From NCBI RefSeq assembly GCF_000600975.2, contig NZ_KK088648.1, positions 62,001 through 126,000 of the forward strand: a DNA stretch of 64,000 bases, written 5' to 3'. Position numbers and translations under genes: made by a program. Positions 1 to 8,957 of the stretch are shown piece after piece. The notes below the pieces were generated by a model. That model was not told the origin of the DNA, made no database searches, and was given only the letters and a program-made list of their open reading frames with translations. The stretch comes from Limimaricola hongkongensis DSM 17492. Its GTDB lineage: Bacteria > Pseudomonadota > Alphaproteobacteria > Rhodobacterales > Rhodobacteraceae. Within the stretch, counting starts at the first letter, position 1. Each line of letters begins with the position of its first letter.

Positions 1-750
1 GCGCCGCGCGACAAGATGCACGCAATCATAGCTCAGCCCGAGCCGCCCGTCCGGCAGCGCATGCGCCGCGCGCCAGCGCGTCTCGGCCCGGCGCAGCGCC
101 GCCCGGCCCCAGCCCGCGCGCGCATTGCCGGTGACGCCGGTGGCTCGCAGGTGGCGCAGAAGCTGCGGCAGATCGTCAAAGCCCAGCACCTCGCGCCGAC
201 GCTCGATCGCCCGAAGCTCCAGCCCGGCGGGCAGCAGGCCGGGCCAATCCTCGGGATCGGCGTAAAACAGCGGCGCGGGGGCCGCGAGCGTCGAGATTTC
301 GCGAAAATGACCGCGCCCGAACCCGCCGAGCAGCAACCGCCCCCCCGGCGCCAGATGCGCCGAAAGCCGCGCCAGAAGCGCCGCCGGGTCGGCGATCCAC
401 TGGATCGTGGCGCCCGACGCGATGAGGTCATAGGCCCCGCCGAGCTGCAGGTCCTCGACCGGGCCGGGCCGAAACCCCGCCCGCAGATCGGGCGGCAGAT
501 GCGCCGCCGCCTCCGGCAGCAGGTCGTTGGCGTCGTAGCCCGCGATGTCGAAGCGCGCCCGCAACCGGCGCGTCAAAAGCCCGGTGCCGCAGCCGAATTC
601 GAACACGCGCCCGATCCGCGGCCCCGCCCCGTCCTGCGCCAGCATCTCGGCCAGCCGCCCGGCGCTCGCGGCCTGCACCGACGCGGCGTCGTGATAGCTC
701 GGCAGGCCGCGCCGGAAGGCGCGCGCCACGCGCTCATGCGTCGCATTCAC
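1..750 (-). CDS. bioC: Malonyl-ACP O-methyltransferase BioC (3' end off window)
   Basis: SAM-dependent methyltransferase that methylates malonyl-ACP to disguise it as a primer for pimelate synthesis, the first step of biotin synthesis. It opens with a GTG whose last two bases start the bioG stop (GTGA overlap), giving VNATHERVARAFRRGLPSYH, and stays open to the left edge for 250 codons, about the full size of the family. The SAM-binding loop reads VFEFGCGTGLL near residue 50, followed by YDANDLLPEA (acidic motif II) and LAPGGRLLLGGFG. A run of seven G inside the gene keeps the frame. It is the last gene of the biotin operon, directly after its partner esterase gene bioG. An ATG in another frame just inside the start is not used. 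Confidence 0.88.
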   Translation of the reverse strand, partial: MNATHERVARAFRRGLPSYHDAASVQAASAGRLAEMLAQDGAGPRIGRVFEFGCGTGLLTRRLRARFDIAGYDANDLLPEAAAHLPPDLRAGFRPGPVEDLQLGGAYDLIASGATIQWIADPAALLARLSAHLAPGGRLLLGGFGRGHFREISTLAAPAPLFYADPEDWPGLLPAGLELRAIERRREVLGFDDLPQLLRHLRATGVTGNARAGWGRAALRRAETRWRAAHALPDGRLGLSYDCVHLVARR

Positions 751-1361
751 GCCAGCACCTCGTCCCAGCCCGCCCATGCGCCGAACGGGCAATGCGGCGC
801 GTCGATCTCGCGCGGCGCGCGCTCCGCGAAGACGCGGCGCAGATTGGCGGCGGGAAAGACATGGTCGCGCGTGGCGATCACCGCCGCGTCCCAATCCACC
901 GCGGGCGCGGGGCCGCGCGCGGCCACCGCGTCAAGCTCATGGCAGAGCGCAGCGATATCGGGCGCGGTCACGCGCGGCGCCCCGGCCCGGTCGAGAAAGG
1001 CGTCGAGCGTGGCCGGGTCGAGCCGGTCGCGGGTGCGCGCGAAGATGGCGGGCGGGATACCGAGACGGCGATCCACCGGCACCGGGCTGCCGCAGATCGC
1101 CACGCGCCGGTCGAAGATGTCCTCGCGCCCCGCCTGCCAATGCGCATAGGCGGCCACGCCAAAGGACCACGCCACGAGGCTGCGCCGCCCGTATCCCGCA
1201 AGCGGCGGCAGGTCGGCGCCGAGATCGTCCCAGCCCTCGACGAACAGCACGTCGCGATCGGCGCGCAGATGCGCCAGCGGCGCGGCGCCCGCGGCCCAGC
1301 CGCCGAAGACGACGACCACCTCGGGCGCCGGTCCCGGCCCGCTGAGCCAGCGCCAGCGCAT
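747..1361 (-). CDS. bioG: Pimeloyl-ACP methyl ester esterase BioG
   Basis: Hydrolase of the DUF452/BioG family that removes the methyl group from pimeloyl-ACP methyl ester, ending the BioC-initiated disguise cycle; it replaces E. coli BioH. The 204-residue protein shows an N-terminal strand VVVVFGGWA, a nucleophile turn VAWSFG near residue 67, and a C-terminal PHCPFG whose histidine is the likely catalytic base. It starts 4 nt after the bioA stop and its stop overlaps the bioC start, so the three are translated together. The pairing with BioC in one operon supports the call; other alpha/beta hydrolase roles are less likely. Confidence 0.87.
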   Translation of the reverse strand: MRWRWLSGPGPAPEVVVVFGGWAAGAAPLAHLRADRDVLFVEGWDDLGADLPPLAGYGRRSLVAWSFGVAAYAHWQAGREDIFDRRVAICGSPVPVDRRLGIPPAIFARTRDRLDPATLDAFLDRAGAPRVTAPDIAALCHELDAVAARGPAPAVDWDAAVIATRDHVFPAANLRRVFAERAPREIDAPHCPFGAWAGWDEVLA

Positions 1362-1365
1362 CGGT

Positions 1366-2649
1366 CTAGAGCACGCCCGCGAGACGGATCATCGCGGCGC
1401 TGACCTTGCTGACCTCGTCGGGGGTCAGGATGAAGGGCGGCATGGCATAGATGTTGCGGCCGAACGGGCGCAGCCAGACGCCGGTTTCGCGCGAGATCGG
1501 GTGCGCCCGGTCGGCGCTGACCTCGTGATCCATCTCGATCACCGCGATGGCCCCCAACACCCGCACATCCGCGACGCCGGGCATGTCGCGCGCGGGCGCA
1601 AGCTCGCTTCGCATCTGCGCCGCGATCGCCTCCACCCGCTCGCGCCACGTCCCGTCGGCCAGAAGATCGAGGCTGGCGCAGGCGGCGGCGCAGGCCAGCG
1701 GATTGCCCATGAAGGTCGGCCCATGCATGAACAGACCCGGCTCGCCCTCGCCGATCCGGCGCGCCACGGCGCCCGAGGCCATGACCGCGGCAAAGGACAT
1801 ATGCCCGCCGGTCAGCGCCTTGCCCAGGCACATGATGTCGGGCGCCACCCCGGCGAGATCGGCGGCGAACAGCTCTCCGGTGCGACCGAACCCGGTGGCG
1901 ATCTCGTCGAAGATCAGCAGGATGCCCATCTCGTCGCACAGTCTGCGCGCCCGGCGCAGGTATTCGGGGTGGTAAAAGCGCATGCCCCCCGCGCCCTGCA
2001 CCACCGGTTCGAGGATCAGCCCGGCGATCTGGTCGCCATGCTCGTGCAAGAGCCGCGACAGCGCCGCCGTGCCGTTGGCCTCGTCATCCTCGGGCCAGTC
2101 CTGCCCGAGCGCCACGGGCGGGCGCGGCGCGAAATACTGGACGTTGAGCGCGCCTTCGAACAGATGATGCATCCCGTTGACCGGGTCGCAGACGCTCATC
2201 GCCTTCCACGTGTCGCCGTGATAGCCGCCGCGCGGCGTGGCAAAGCGGGTGCGGCCCGGATTGCCCGCGGCCAGCTGGTGCTGCACCGCCATCTTCATCG
2301 CCACCTCGACCGCGACCGAACCGCTGTCGCAGTAGAACACATGCTGCAGCCGCTCGGGCGTCATCGCCACCAGCCTGCGGCCCAGCTCCACCGCCGGGGC
2401 ATGGGTCAGCCCGCCGAACATCACATGCGGCAGCCTGTCGATCTGGGCATGCATCGCGGCGGTGATGGCGGGGTTGCGGTGGCCGTGAATCGTGCACCAC
2501 CACGACGACATCGCGTCGATCATCCGCGTGCCGTCGTCGAGCGTGATCCACGCGCCCTCGGCGCTGTCGACCATGTAGGTCGGCCCCTGCGCCATGACGT
2601 TGGTATAGGGATGCCACAGGTGGTCGCGGTCGAATGCGGCGTCGGTCAT
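1366..2649 (-). CDS. bioA: Adenosylmethionine-8-amino-7-oxononanoate aminotransferase
   Basis: PLP enzyme that converts 7-keto-8-aminopelargonate (KAPA) to 7,8-diaminopelargonate with SAM as amino donor. At 427 residues it matches the family length. Visible landmarks are WHPYTN near residue 12, [14 protein letters not shown] (47-60), the cofactor-site segment [14 protein letters not shown] (108-121), the PLP-ring aspartate in [13 protein letters not shown] (D248) and the Schiff-base lysine in CLGKALTGG (K277). Its ATG overlaps the bioD stop (ATGA), and bioG follows after 4 nt. Class-III aminotransferases are diverse, but the operon and the SSWW motif fix it as BioA. Confidence 0.96.
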   Translation of the reverse strand: MTDAAFDRDHLWHPYTNVMAQGPTYMVDSAEGAWITLDDGTRMIDAMSSWWCTIHGHRNPAITAAMHAQIDRLPHVMFGGLTHAPAVELGRRLVAMTPERLQHVFYCDSGSVAVEVAMKMAVQHQLAAGNPGRTRFATPRGGYHGDTWKAMSVCDPVNGMHHLFEGALNVQYFAPRPPVALGQDWPEDDEANGTAALSRLLHEHGDQIAGLILEPVVQGAGGMRFYHPEYLRRARRLCDEMGILLIFDEIATGFGRTGELFAADLAGVAPDIMCLGKALTGGHMSFAAVMASGAVARRIGEGEPGLFMHGPTFMGNPLACAAACASLDLLADGTWRERVEAIAAQMRSELAPARDMPGVADVRVLGAIAVIEMDHEVSADRAHPISRETGVWLRPFGRNIYAMPPFILTPDEVSKVSAAMIRLAGVL

Positions 2650-3275
2650 GCGGCCTCCATCGCGGCGCGGATCGCCGCAAGGTCCAGCGCATCGCCCGCG
2701 GCGCGCAGCGTGTCGGGCGTCAGCGGGTCGAGCCGGTCGAGCCGGCCCAGATGCGCCACGCCGCCCATCTCGATGATGGTTCTTTCGACCCGCGGCGCGG
2801 CCTCGCCCGAAAAGATCACCCCCGCCACCGGCACGCCCGCCGCGCGCAGCGCCGCGAGCGACAGCAGAGAATGGTTGATCGTGCCGAGCGCCGTGCGCGC
2901 CACGAGCACCACCGGCGCGCCCCAGCGAGCAAAGAGGTCGAGAAAGGTCGTCTCGTCGTCCAATGGCACCATCAGGCCGCCCGCCCCTTCGACCACCAGC
3001 GGGCCGGAAATTTCGGGCAGCTTGAGTGTCTCGGGATCGATCCGCACGCCCTCGGCCTCGGCCGAGATATGCGGGCTCGCGGGCAGGCTCAGACGCACCG
3101 CCTCGGGCAGCACCTCGGCGCCCGACAGACGCGCGACGATGTCGCTGTCGGTCTCCTCCTCAAGTCCCGACTGCACCGGCTTCCAGTAGCGCGCGCCGAG
3201 CAGCTGGACGAGTGCCGCGGAGACGATGGTCTTGCCGATGCCGGTATCGGTGCCGGTGACGATGATCGGCCTCAT
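2646..3275 (-). CDS. bioD: ATP-dependent dethiobiotin synthetase
   Basis: Closes the ureido ring of dethiobiotin from diaminopelargonate, CO2 and ATP. The 209-residue protein starts [16 protein letters not shown], a P-loop of the BioD type at residues 8-16, and has [12 protein letters not shown] in the middle, the conserved GAGG substrate/ATP loop. Its start overlaps the end of bioF and its stop overlaps the start of bioA, both by 4 nt, so it is translationally coupled in the operon. Length and motifs are typical. Confidence 0.95.
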   Translation of the reverse strand: MRPIIVTGTDTGIGKTIVSAALVQLLGARYWKPVQSGLEEETDSDIVARLSGAEVLPEAVRLSLPASPHISAEAEGVRIDPETLKLPEISGPLVVEGAGGLMVPLDDETTFLDLFARWGAPVVLVARTALGTINHSLLSLAALRAAGVPVAGVIFSGEAAPRVERTIIEMGGVAHLGRLDRLDPLTPDTLRAAGDALDLAAIRAAMEAA

Positions 3276-4430
3276 GCTGCGGCCTTTCGAAGATCGGCGA
3301 GATCCGCGAACAGCGCGTCGATCTCGGCCGGTGTGACATTGGGGGTGATCGAAACGCGCAGCCGCGCCGTGCCGCGCGGCACGGTGGGCGGGCGGATCGC
3401 GCGCACGTCGTGGCCGCGCGCCTGCAGGGCGGTGGCCAGCGCCACGGCCCCGGCATCCTCGCCGACGATCACCGGCAGGATCTGGGTGCTGAAATCGCCA
3501 AGACCCGCGCGCCGCGCGGCGTCATGGGCGTGGCGGATGTTGTCCCACGCCGCCGCGCGCAGCTCGGGCCGCGCCGCCATCAGCGTCAGGCTGGCGCGCA
3601 CCACCGCCGCGTCGAGCGGCGCGGGCGCGGTCGAAAAGACGAAGTTGCGCGCCCGGTTGACCAGCGTGTCGATCAGCACCGGATCGGCGCAGACCAACCC
3701 GCCCGCAGAGCCGAGCGCCTTGCCGCAGGTGTGCAGCGTCACGAGATCGACCGACGGGTCGAGCCCATGTGCCCGGCCCTGCCCGCGCGCGCCATAAAGC
3801 CCGGTCGCATGCGCCTCGTCGACCACGAGCACCGCGCCGTCCTCGGCCGCCACGGCGGCCAGATCGTCGAGCGGCGCAAGGTCGCCCTCCATCGAGTAGA
3901 GGCTCTCGCAGGCGATCCAGACCCGGCCCGTGCCGCCCGCCTCGCGCCAGCGTTTCAGCGCGTCGCGCGCGGCATCGGCGTCGTTATGGGCAAAGCCCAG
4001 CGTCTCGGCCCGCCCAAGCCGCATCCCGTCATGCGCGCTGGCATGGACCAGTTCGTCATGCAGCACCAGGTCGCCCTGCATCGGCAGGCCCGAGAAGATC
4101 GCCACGTTGCCCGGAAACCCCGCGCCCATGTAAAGCGCGGCGGGCGCGTCGAAGAACGCCGCCGCCTCGGCCTCCAGGGCGATGTGCTCGGCGTCGTTGC
4201 CGCGCAACAGCCGCGATCCGCCCGATCCCGTGGCCACGCCCCGGTCGAGCGCTGCGCGCGCGGCGTCGCGCAGTAGCTCGGCGCCCGCCAGTCCGAGATA
4301 GTCGTTCGAGGAAAAATCCCCGCCCCGCGCGGGGCATCAGCGCCCGCCTGCGCCCCCGCGCGCCGAGCGCGTCGAGCGCCTCGGCGTGGCGCGGGAAGCC
4401 GGGGCGGCCCCGTGAGGCCGCCGCGCTCAT
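3272..4430 (-). pseudogene. bioF: 8-amino-7-oxononanoate synthase bioF, broken by a +1 frameshift
   Basis: PLP enzyme that joins pimeloyl-ACP and alanine to give KAPA. The gene begins at the ATG overlapping the bioB stop and reads [20 protein letters not shown] up to MPRAG, as expected for a BioF N-terminus. The frame is then lost, and the rest of the protein, starting DFSSNDYLGLAG, lies one frame over and runs intact to the bioD overlap (GSGGSRLLRGN, DEAHATGLYG, LHTCGKALGSAGG). The total is 1159 nt, one base too many for about 385 codons. The likely extra base is in the C runs at 4318-4326 (G on the coding strand). An internal start at 4237 would give a 321-residue protein lacking the N-terminal region, which is unlikely to be native. 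Confidence 0.85.
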
Positions 4431-5404
4431 CTTGCCCCGGTCTCGCCGAGCTCCATCGGCTCCAGCCCGAGCCGCCCGAACAACACGCTGTCGCGGTCCT
4501 CGCCGGGGTTCTCGGCGGTGAGCAGCACGTCGCCCGAGAAGATCGAGTTGGCACCGGCAAAGAAGCACAGCGCCTGCGTTTCCTCGCTCATGGAGGTGCG
4601 GCCCGCCGACAGGCGCAGATGCGCTTTCGGCATCAACACGCGGGCCAGGGCGATCACCCGCACGAAATCGATCCCGTCGACCGGCTCGGCATCGGCGAGC
4701 GGCGTGTCGGGCATCGGCATCAGCTGGTTGATCGGCACGCTGTCGGGATGCTCTTCGAGATTGGCGAGCGCCAGGAGCATGTCGATCCGGTCCATCTCCG
4801 TCTCGCCCATCCCGAGGATGCCGCCCGAGCAGACCTTGATCCCGGCCTCGCGCACGCGGTTGAGCGTGTCGATCCGGTCGGCGAAGGTGCGGGTGGTGAT
4901 GACCTCGGGATAGTACCGCTCGGAGGTGTCGATGTTGTGGTTGTAGTAGTCGAGCCCCGCGCCCTTGAGCCGGATCACCTGGTCGTCCTCGAGCATGCCC
5001 AGCGTCATGCAGGTCTCCATGCCCATGGCGCGCACGCCTTCGACCATGGCGACGAGCTGGTCCATGTCGCGCTCTTTCGGCGACCGCCACGCGGCGCCCA
5101 TGCAGAACCGGGTGGAGCCCTGCTCCTTGGCGCGGCGCGCCTCCGAGAGCACGCGCTCGACCTCGATCAGCTTGGAGGCCGGCAGATGCGAGCCGTTGCG
5201 CGCCGACTGGCTGCAATAGGCGCAATCCTCGGCGCAGCCGCCGGTCTTGATGTTGGAAAGCCGGCTGCGCTGGACCTTGTTGGGGTCGAAATGCTGCCGG
5301 TGCACGGTCTGGGCCTGGAACAGCAGGTCGTTGAACGGCTGGTCGAAGATCGCCTGCGCCTCGGCGCGGGTCCAGTCGTGGCGGATGGGGCTGGCGTCGG
5401 TCAA
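4427..5404 (-). CDS. bioB: Biotin synthase (radical SAM)
   Basis: Radical-SAM enzyme that inserts sulfur into dethiobiotin, the last step of the pathway; its auxiliary [2Fe-2S] cluster is consumed, which ties it to the suf operon nearby. The cluster motif CAEDCAYC lies near residue 45 from the chosen start, followed by [13 protein letters not shown] and [11 protein letters not shown] chose the TTG at 5404 ([11 protein letters not shown], 325 residues). An upstream in-frame TTG at 5464 would add a 20-residue arginine-rich extension that does not look like BioB. It is the first gene of the biotin operon and its stop overlaps the bioF ATG. No clear BioR-type operator was seen upstream. Confidence 0.93.
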   Translation of the reverse strand: MTDASPIRHDWTRAEAQAIFDQPFNDLLFQAQTVHRQHFDPNKVQRSRLSNIKTGGCAEDCAYCSQSARNGSHLPASKLIEVERVLSEARRAKEQGSTRFCMGAAWRSPKERDMDQLVAMVEGVRAMGMETCMTLGMLEDDQVIRLKGAGLDYYNHNIDTSERYYPEVITTRTFADRIDTLNRVREAGIKVCSGGILGMGETEMDRIDMLLALANLEEHPDSVPINQLMPMPDTPLADAEPVDGIDFVRVIALARVLMPKAHLRLSAGRTSMSEETQALCFFAGANSIFSGDVLLTAENPGEDRDSVLFGRLGLEPMELGETGAR

Positions 5405-5476
5405 GGCAGGTCCCGCTTCTTGAAAGTGTTGCTGACTTCTAGGCCGCCGGGGGCGACGGGTCAAACGGGTTCGGGT

Positions 5477-6392
5477 TCAGCATGGCTGCGCGGCGGCGGG
5501 ACGCGCGGGCACCAGCGCCACGACCACGAGCCCGGCCAGCACCAGAAGCGCCCCCGCCAGGCGCGGCACCGTCACCGGCTCGCCCACCACGGTCACCGCC
5601 AGCAGCCAGGCCGTCACCGGTTCGGCCAGCGCCAGCGTCACGGCGGTCGAGGCGGCAAGCCGGGCCAGCCCCCCAGGTATAGAGCGCGTAGGACAGCGCC
5701 GTCGCACCGATCCCGAGGAACGCCATCGCCGCCCAGCTTTCCGCCCCCGACAGCCAGACCGGTGGCGCCAGCAGCAGCACCGGCAACGTCAGCAGCGCGC
5801 CAAGTCCGAAGGTGGCCGCCGCCAGCGCCAGCGGCGGCGCGCGATGGCCCAGCCGCGAGGTGACGAGCGAATAGGTCGCGTAGCAGGCTCCCGCCCCGGC
5901 CGCCAGCGCCACGCCGAGCGCCGAGCCCTGCGCGCCGCCGCCCGCCAGCGCCAGCAGCACCACCCCGGCGACCGAGACGACCTGCCCCGCGCCGCGCCAC
6001 CGGTCGGGCCAGAGCCGCTGCGCCGCGATTTCCCATGCCGTGGTCCAGAGCGGCGCGCTGCCGATCGCCACCGCGGTGCCGATTCCGACACCCGCGATCT
6101 CGACCGCGCGGAAAAACAAAAGATTGTACCCGGCCACCGCAACGCCTGCCAGCGCCAGCCCCGCCCAAGGCAGGCCGCGCAGCGCCCGACGGCTCGGCCC
6201 ATGCGCGAGCGCCATCGCCAGCAGCGCCAGCGCGCCGAAGGACAGCCGCAGCGCGCCGACCGCCAGCGGATCGCGCGCCGCCGGCAGCAGCGCCTGCACC
6301 GTTCCGGTCGTTCCCCACAGCATGGCCGCCGTCACGGCGGCCATGATCCCCGCAAATCTCGTCGTCACCACCCGCCCCGCGCCGCCGTTCAC
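5477..6392 (-). pseudogene. EamA/DMT-family membrane transporter, broken by a +1 frameshift
   Basis: Ten-helix drug/metabolite transporter of the EamA family; substrate unknown. It starts at GTG 6392, and two EamA-like halves can be read: [17 protein letters not shown] near the N-terminus and, in the second half, GIGATALSYALYTWG followed one frame over by LARLAASTAVTLALAEPVTA and a last helix ending LVPARPAAAQPC. The shift falls in the six-C run at 5669-5674 (TGGGGGG on the coding strand); with five Gs the reading continues as YTWGLARLAAS, the usual EamA sequence. The span is 916 nt, again 3n+1. It lies about 70 nt upstream of bioB on the same strand, so co-transcription is possible. Confidence 0.82.
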
Positions 6393-6505
6393 GAACGATC
6401 TGGCGCATGGCGAAGGCTGGGGTCAAGGCCGCCGCATACGGCACAGGCGACCCCGGTCGCCAGCGCGCAGGCGCAGCGTCGAAGATGTGCATATCATTGG
6501 TGAAA

Positions 6506-6582
<77 letters not shown>

Positions 6583-6608
6583 CGATGAAGGCTCGATAGG
6601 CGAAAGCG

Positions 6609-6640
6609 CGGGCGGGCGCAACGGCTTTTCGCGCCCGCCC
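6609..6640 (-). terminator. Probable terminator of the suf operon
   Basis: Ten-bp perfect stem GGGCGGGCGC / GCGCCCGCCC around an 11-nt loop, between the sufS stop and tRNA-Arg. The U tract on the minus strand is weak, so it may be an inefficient or Rho-assisted terminator. Confidence 0.5.
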
Positions 6641-6656
6641 CCGCGTCAATCTCGCG

Positions 6657-7877
6657 TCAGGCGAACAACTCGTGGCACAGCTCCAGCGCCTCGACCAGCC
6701 GATCGACCTCGGCTTCGGTGTTGTAAAGCCCGAACGAGGCCCGGCAGGTCGCGCCAAGACCCAGATGCTGCATCAGCGGCATCGCGCAATGCGTGCCCGC
6801 GCGCACCGCGATGCCCTTCTTGTCGAGCACGGTGGAAATGTCATGCGCATGCGCCCCGCCTTCGAGGGTGAGCGAAAATATCGCGCCTTTTCCTTCCGAC
6901 TGCCCCTGAATGTTGAGCCAGTTCAGCCCCTTGAACCGGTCGATCGCGTGATCGCGCAGGCGGCGCTCATGCGCGGCGATGGCCTCCATCCCGAGATCCA
7001 TCATCCAGTCGAGCGCCACGCCCATGCCGATGGTCGACACGATCGATGGCGTGCCCGCCTCGAACTTCATCGGGGCGGCGTTGTAGGTGACGGTGTCGCG
7101 CGTGACCTGATCGATCATGTCGCCGCCGCCCATGAAGGGGCGCATCTCCTCCATCCGCTCGCGCGCGACATAGATCGCGCCCGCCCCCGAGGGGCCATAG
7201 AGCTTGTGGCCGGTGATCGCGTAGAAATCGCAGCCGATATCGGCGACGTCGACCGGCTGGTGCACCGCCGCCTGGCTGCCATCGACCAGCACCGGCACGC
7301 CTTTTGCACGCGCGCCCGCGCAGATCGCCTTCACGTCGACCACGGTGCCGAGCACGTTCGACATGTGGGTGACGGCGACGAGCCTGGTCTTCGGCCCGAT
7401 CGCGTCGATCACCGCCTGCGGGTCGAGATCGCCATTGGCGTCCGTCTCGACCCATTTGATCACCACGCCCTGCCGTTCGCGCAGGAAATGCCACGGCACG
7501 ATGTTGGCGTGGTGCTCCATGATCGACAGCACGATCTCGTCGCCCGGCTCCATGCGCGGCATGGCCCAGCCATGGGCGACCATGTTGATGCCCTCGGTGG
7601 TGCCGGTGTTGAGGATGATCTCATTTTGCGAGGGCGCGCCCAGAAACCGGCGCACCACGTCGCGCGTGCCCTCGTAGCGTTCGGTCGAGATGGTCGAAAG
7701 CGTGTGCAAGCCCCGGTGGACGTTGGAATATTCCTCGGCATAGCCGCGGGTGATCGCGTCGATCACCACCTGCGGTTTCTGCGCCGAGGCGCCGTTGTCG
7801 AGATAGACCAGCGGCGCCTTGCCGATCTTGCGCGACAGGATCGGGAACTGGGCCCGGATCTCATCGACGTCATACAT
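6657..7877 (-). CDS. sufS: SufS-type cysteine desulfurase
   Basis: Group-II cysteine desulfurase that takes sulfur from L-cysteine to supply the SufBCD scaffold. The 406 residues show the PLP lysine in ITGHKLYGPSG (K225), the cofactor-binding histidine in SIMEHHANIVPW, and the persulfide cysteine in RAGTHCAMPLM (C364), the short-loop signature of SufS as opposed to IscS. It overlaps the end of the YIP1 gene upstream by 8 nt and is the last gene of the operon. No sufE, sufT or sufA follows; a hairpin and a tRNA come next, so its sulfur acceptor is encoded elsewhere or is not required. Confidence 0.95.
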   Translation of the reverse strand: MYDVDEIRAQFPILSRKIGKAPLVYLDNGASAQKPQVVIDAITRGYAEEYSNVHRGLHTLSTISTERYEGTRDVVRRFLGAPSQNEIILNTGTTEGINMVAHGWAMPRMEPGDEIVLSIMEHHANIVPWHFLRERQGVVIKWVETDANGDLDPQAVIDAIGPKTRLVAVTHMSNVLGTVVDVKAICAGARAKGVPVLVDGSQAAVHQPVDVADIGCDFYAITGHKLYGPSGAGAIYVARERMEEMRPFMGGGDMIDQVTRDTVTYNAAPMKFEAGTPSIVSTIGMGVALDWMMDLGMEAIAAHERRLRDHAIDRFKGLNWLNIQGQSEGKGAIFSLTLEGGAHAHDISTVLDKKGIAVRAGTHCAMPLMQHLGLGATCRASFGLYNTEAEVDRLVEALELCHELFA

Positions 7878-8466
7878 TGGACAATCCTCCCTGGACGGTC
7901 AGCCCGGTGAGCGCCAGCACCAGCGCAAGGCCGGTGCCGATGGCGAGAAAGGCGAGAAACAGCGCCACGACGGCGCGGCCGATGCCGGAAAAGCCGTGCA
8001 GGGTCTGGATGAACCGCGCAAGGCACCAGAACAGCCAGACCAGGCCGGCCAGGCCCACGAGCCCCGCCAGCGGCGGCAGCACGAGGATCAGCACGCCCTG
8101 CACCAGCCGCAGCGCCATGGCCAGCACTTCGAGCCAGACGACGAGCGCGAGCGCCTGCCCGAACCGGCCCGCGCCGCCCAGGACCCGCCCCGCCGCCGTC
8201 ATGCCGCCCGCGAGCAGCACCAGCGACACCCCGAGCAGCCCGGCATAGACGAAGGGCGTGAGCCCGAAGCCCGTGGCGGCGCCCTCCATCGGCATCATCG
8301 GCATCGCGCCCTGGATCAGCGCCGTGAGCACCACGCTGACGCAGGTGACGAGCACGAGCCCCTGCCAGGCCGCGGCAGTGCCGGGAAAGGTCGCGAGCAG
8401 CCGTGCCGCCGCATCGCCGGGCGCGCGCAGGCTGAGCCGCAGCAAATCGGTCATATAGCTCCACAT
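7870..8466 (-). CDS. YIP1-family membrane protein (second of pair)
   Basis: Predicted inner-membrane protein of 198 residues with about five hydrophobic segments (WQGLVLVTCVSVVLTALI, FVYAGLLGVSLVLLAGG, ALALVVWLEVLAMALRLV, LVGLAGLVWLFWCLARF, AVVALFLAFLAIGTGLA), the layout of the YIP1 domain. The conserved helix with FxQTLHGFSGIGRAVVA fits this family. Function is unknown. It sits between another YIP1-like gene and sufS, 4 nt after the former and overlapping the latter, so it is expressed with the Fe-S assembly genes. A role in the assembly pathway is only inferred from position. Confidence 0.75.
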   Translation of the reverse strand: MWSYMTDLLRLSLRAPGDAAARLLATFPGTAAAWQGLVLVTCVSVVLTALIQGAMPMMPMEGAATGFGLTPFVYAGLLGVSLVLLAGGMTAAGRVLGGAGRFGQALALVVWLEVLAMALRLVQGVLILVLPPLAGLVGLAGLVWLFWCLARFIQTLHGFSGIGRAVVALFLAFLAIGTGLALVLALTGLTVQGGLSNV

Positions 8467-8470
8467 GACC

Positions 8471-8956
8471 TCAGCTCCGACGCGCGATGACGGCGCGCAG
8501 ACCCTGCGCCCAGAACAGCAAAAACGCCGCGATCCAGACCGCGCCGACGAGGTTCGTGGCCGCGCCCGGCCCGTTCAGCCCGGCCTGCAGCCCGTAGAGC
8601 AGCCCCGCCGGCGTCGCCGCGAGAAACGCCCAGAACAGCGCAAGCCGCGCGTCGAAGGCCGTGACACCGCGCCGGAACAGGCGGATCACCAGCCAGCTCA
8701 GACCGGCGATGATGTAGAAGAACAGCGGCCAGACAAAGATCCAGGCCAGCAGGTCATAGGTCATGAGACGGGTCAGATCGGCCCCCGTCTCATGCGCCAC
8801 CCGCACCAGCCGCGGCCACTGCGCCACGAAGATCAGGCCGCAGGCCGCGAAAAGCCAGACCAGCGCCCGGTCTTCGCGCCGCCCCTGATCGGCCAGTTCG
8901 GCCACGACCCGGCGCGGGCCGCGCCAGGTCCTCATGATGTCCGAGGACACCGCCAT
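8471..8956 (-). CDS. YIP1-like membrane protein (first of pair)
   Basis: Small membrane protein with hydrophobic stretches LVWLFAACGLIFVAQWPRLV, LLAWIFVWPLFFYIIAGLSW, LALFWAFLAATPAGLLYGL and LVGAVWIAAFLLFWAQGL, resembling the downstream YIP1 protein. The start at 8956 (MAVSSDIM) lies one base past the sufD stop; a second ATG at 8935 (MRTWRGPRR) is also possible. A longer frame into sufD is rejected. Adjacent related membrane genes suggest a heteromeric pair or an old duplication. Function unknown. Confidence 0.72.
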   Translation of the reverse strand: MAVSSDIMRTWRGPRRVVAELADQGRREDRALVWLFAACGLIFVAQWPRLVRVAHETGADLTRLMTYDLLAWIFVWPLFFYIIAGLSWLVIRLFRRGVTAFDARLALFWAFLAATPAGLLYGLQAGLNGPGAATNLVGAVWIAAFLLFWAQGLRAVIARRS

Positions 8957-8957
8957 C

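Noticed and set aside
3272-4237. bioF as an intact 321-residue gene starting at 4237
   Set aside because: It would lack the N-terminal segment with DFSSNDYLGL that is essential in the family; that segment is present just upstream in the sequence.
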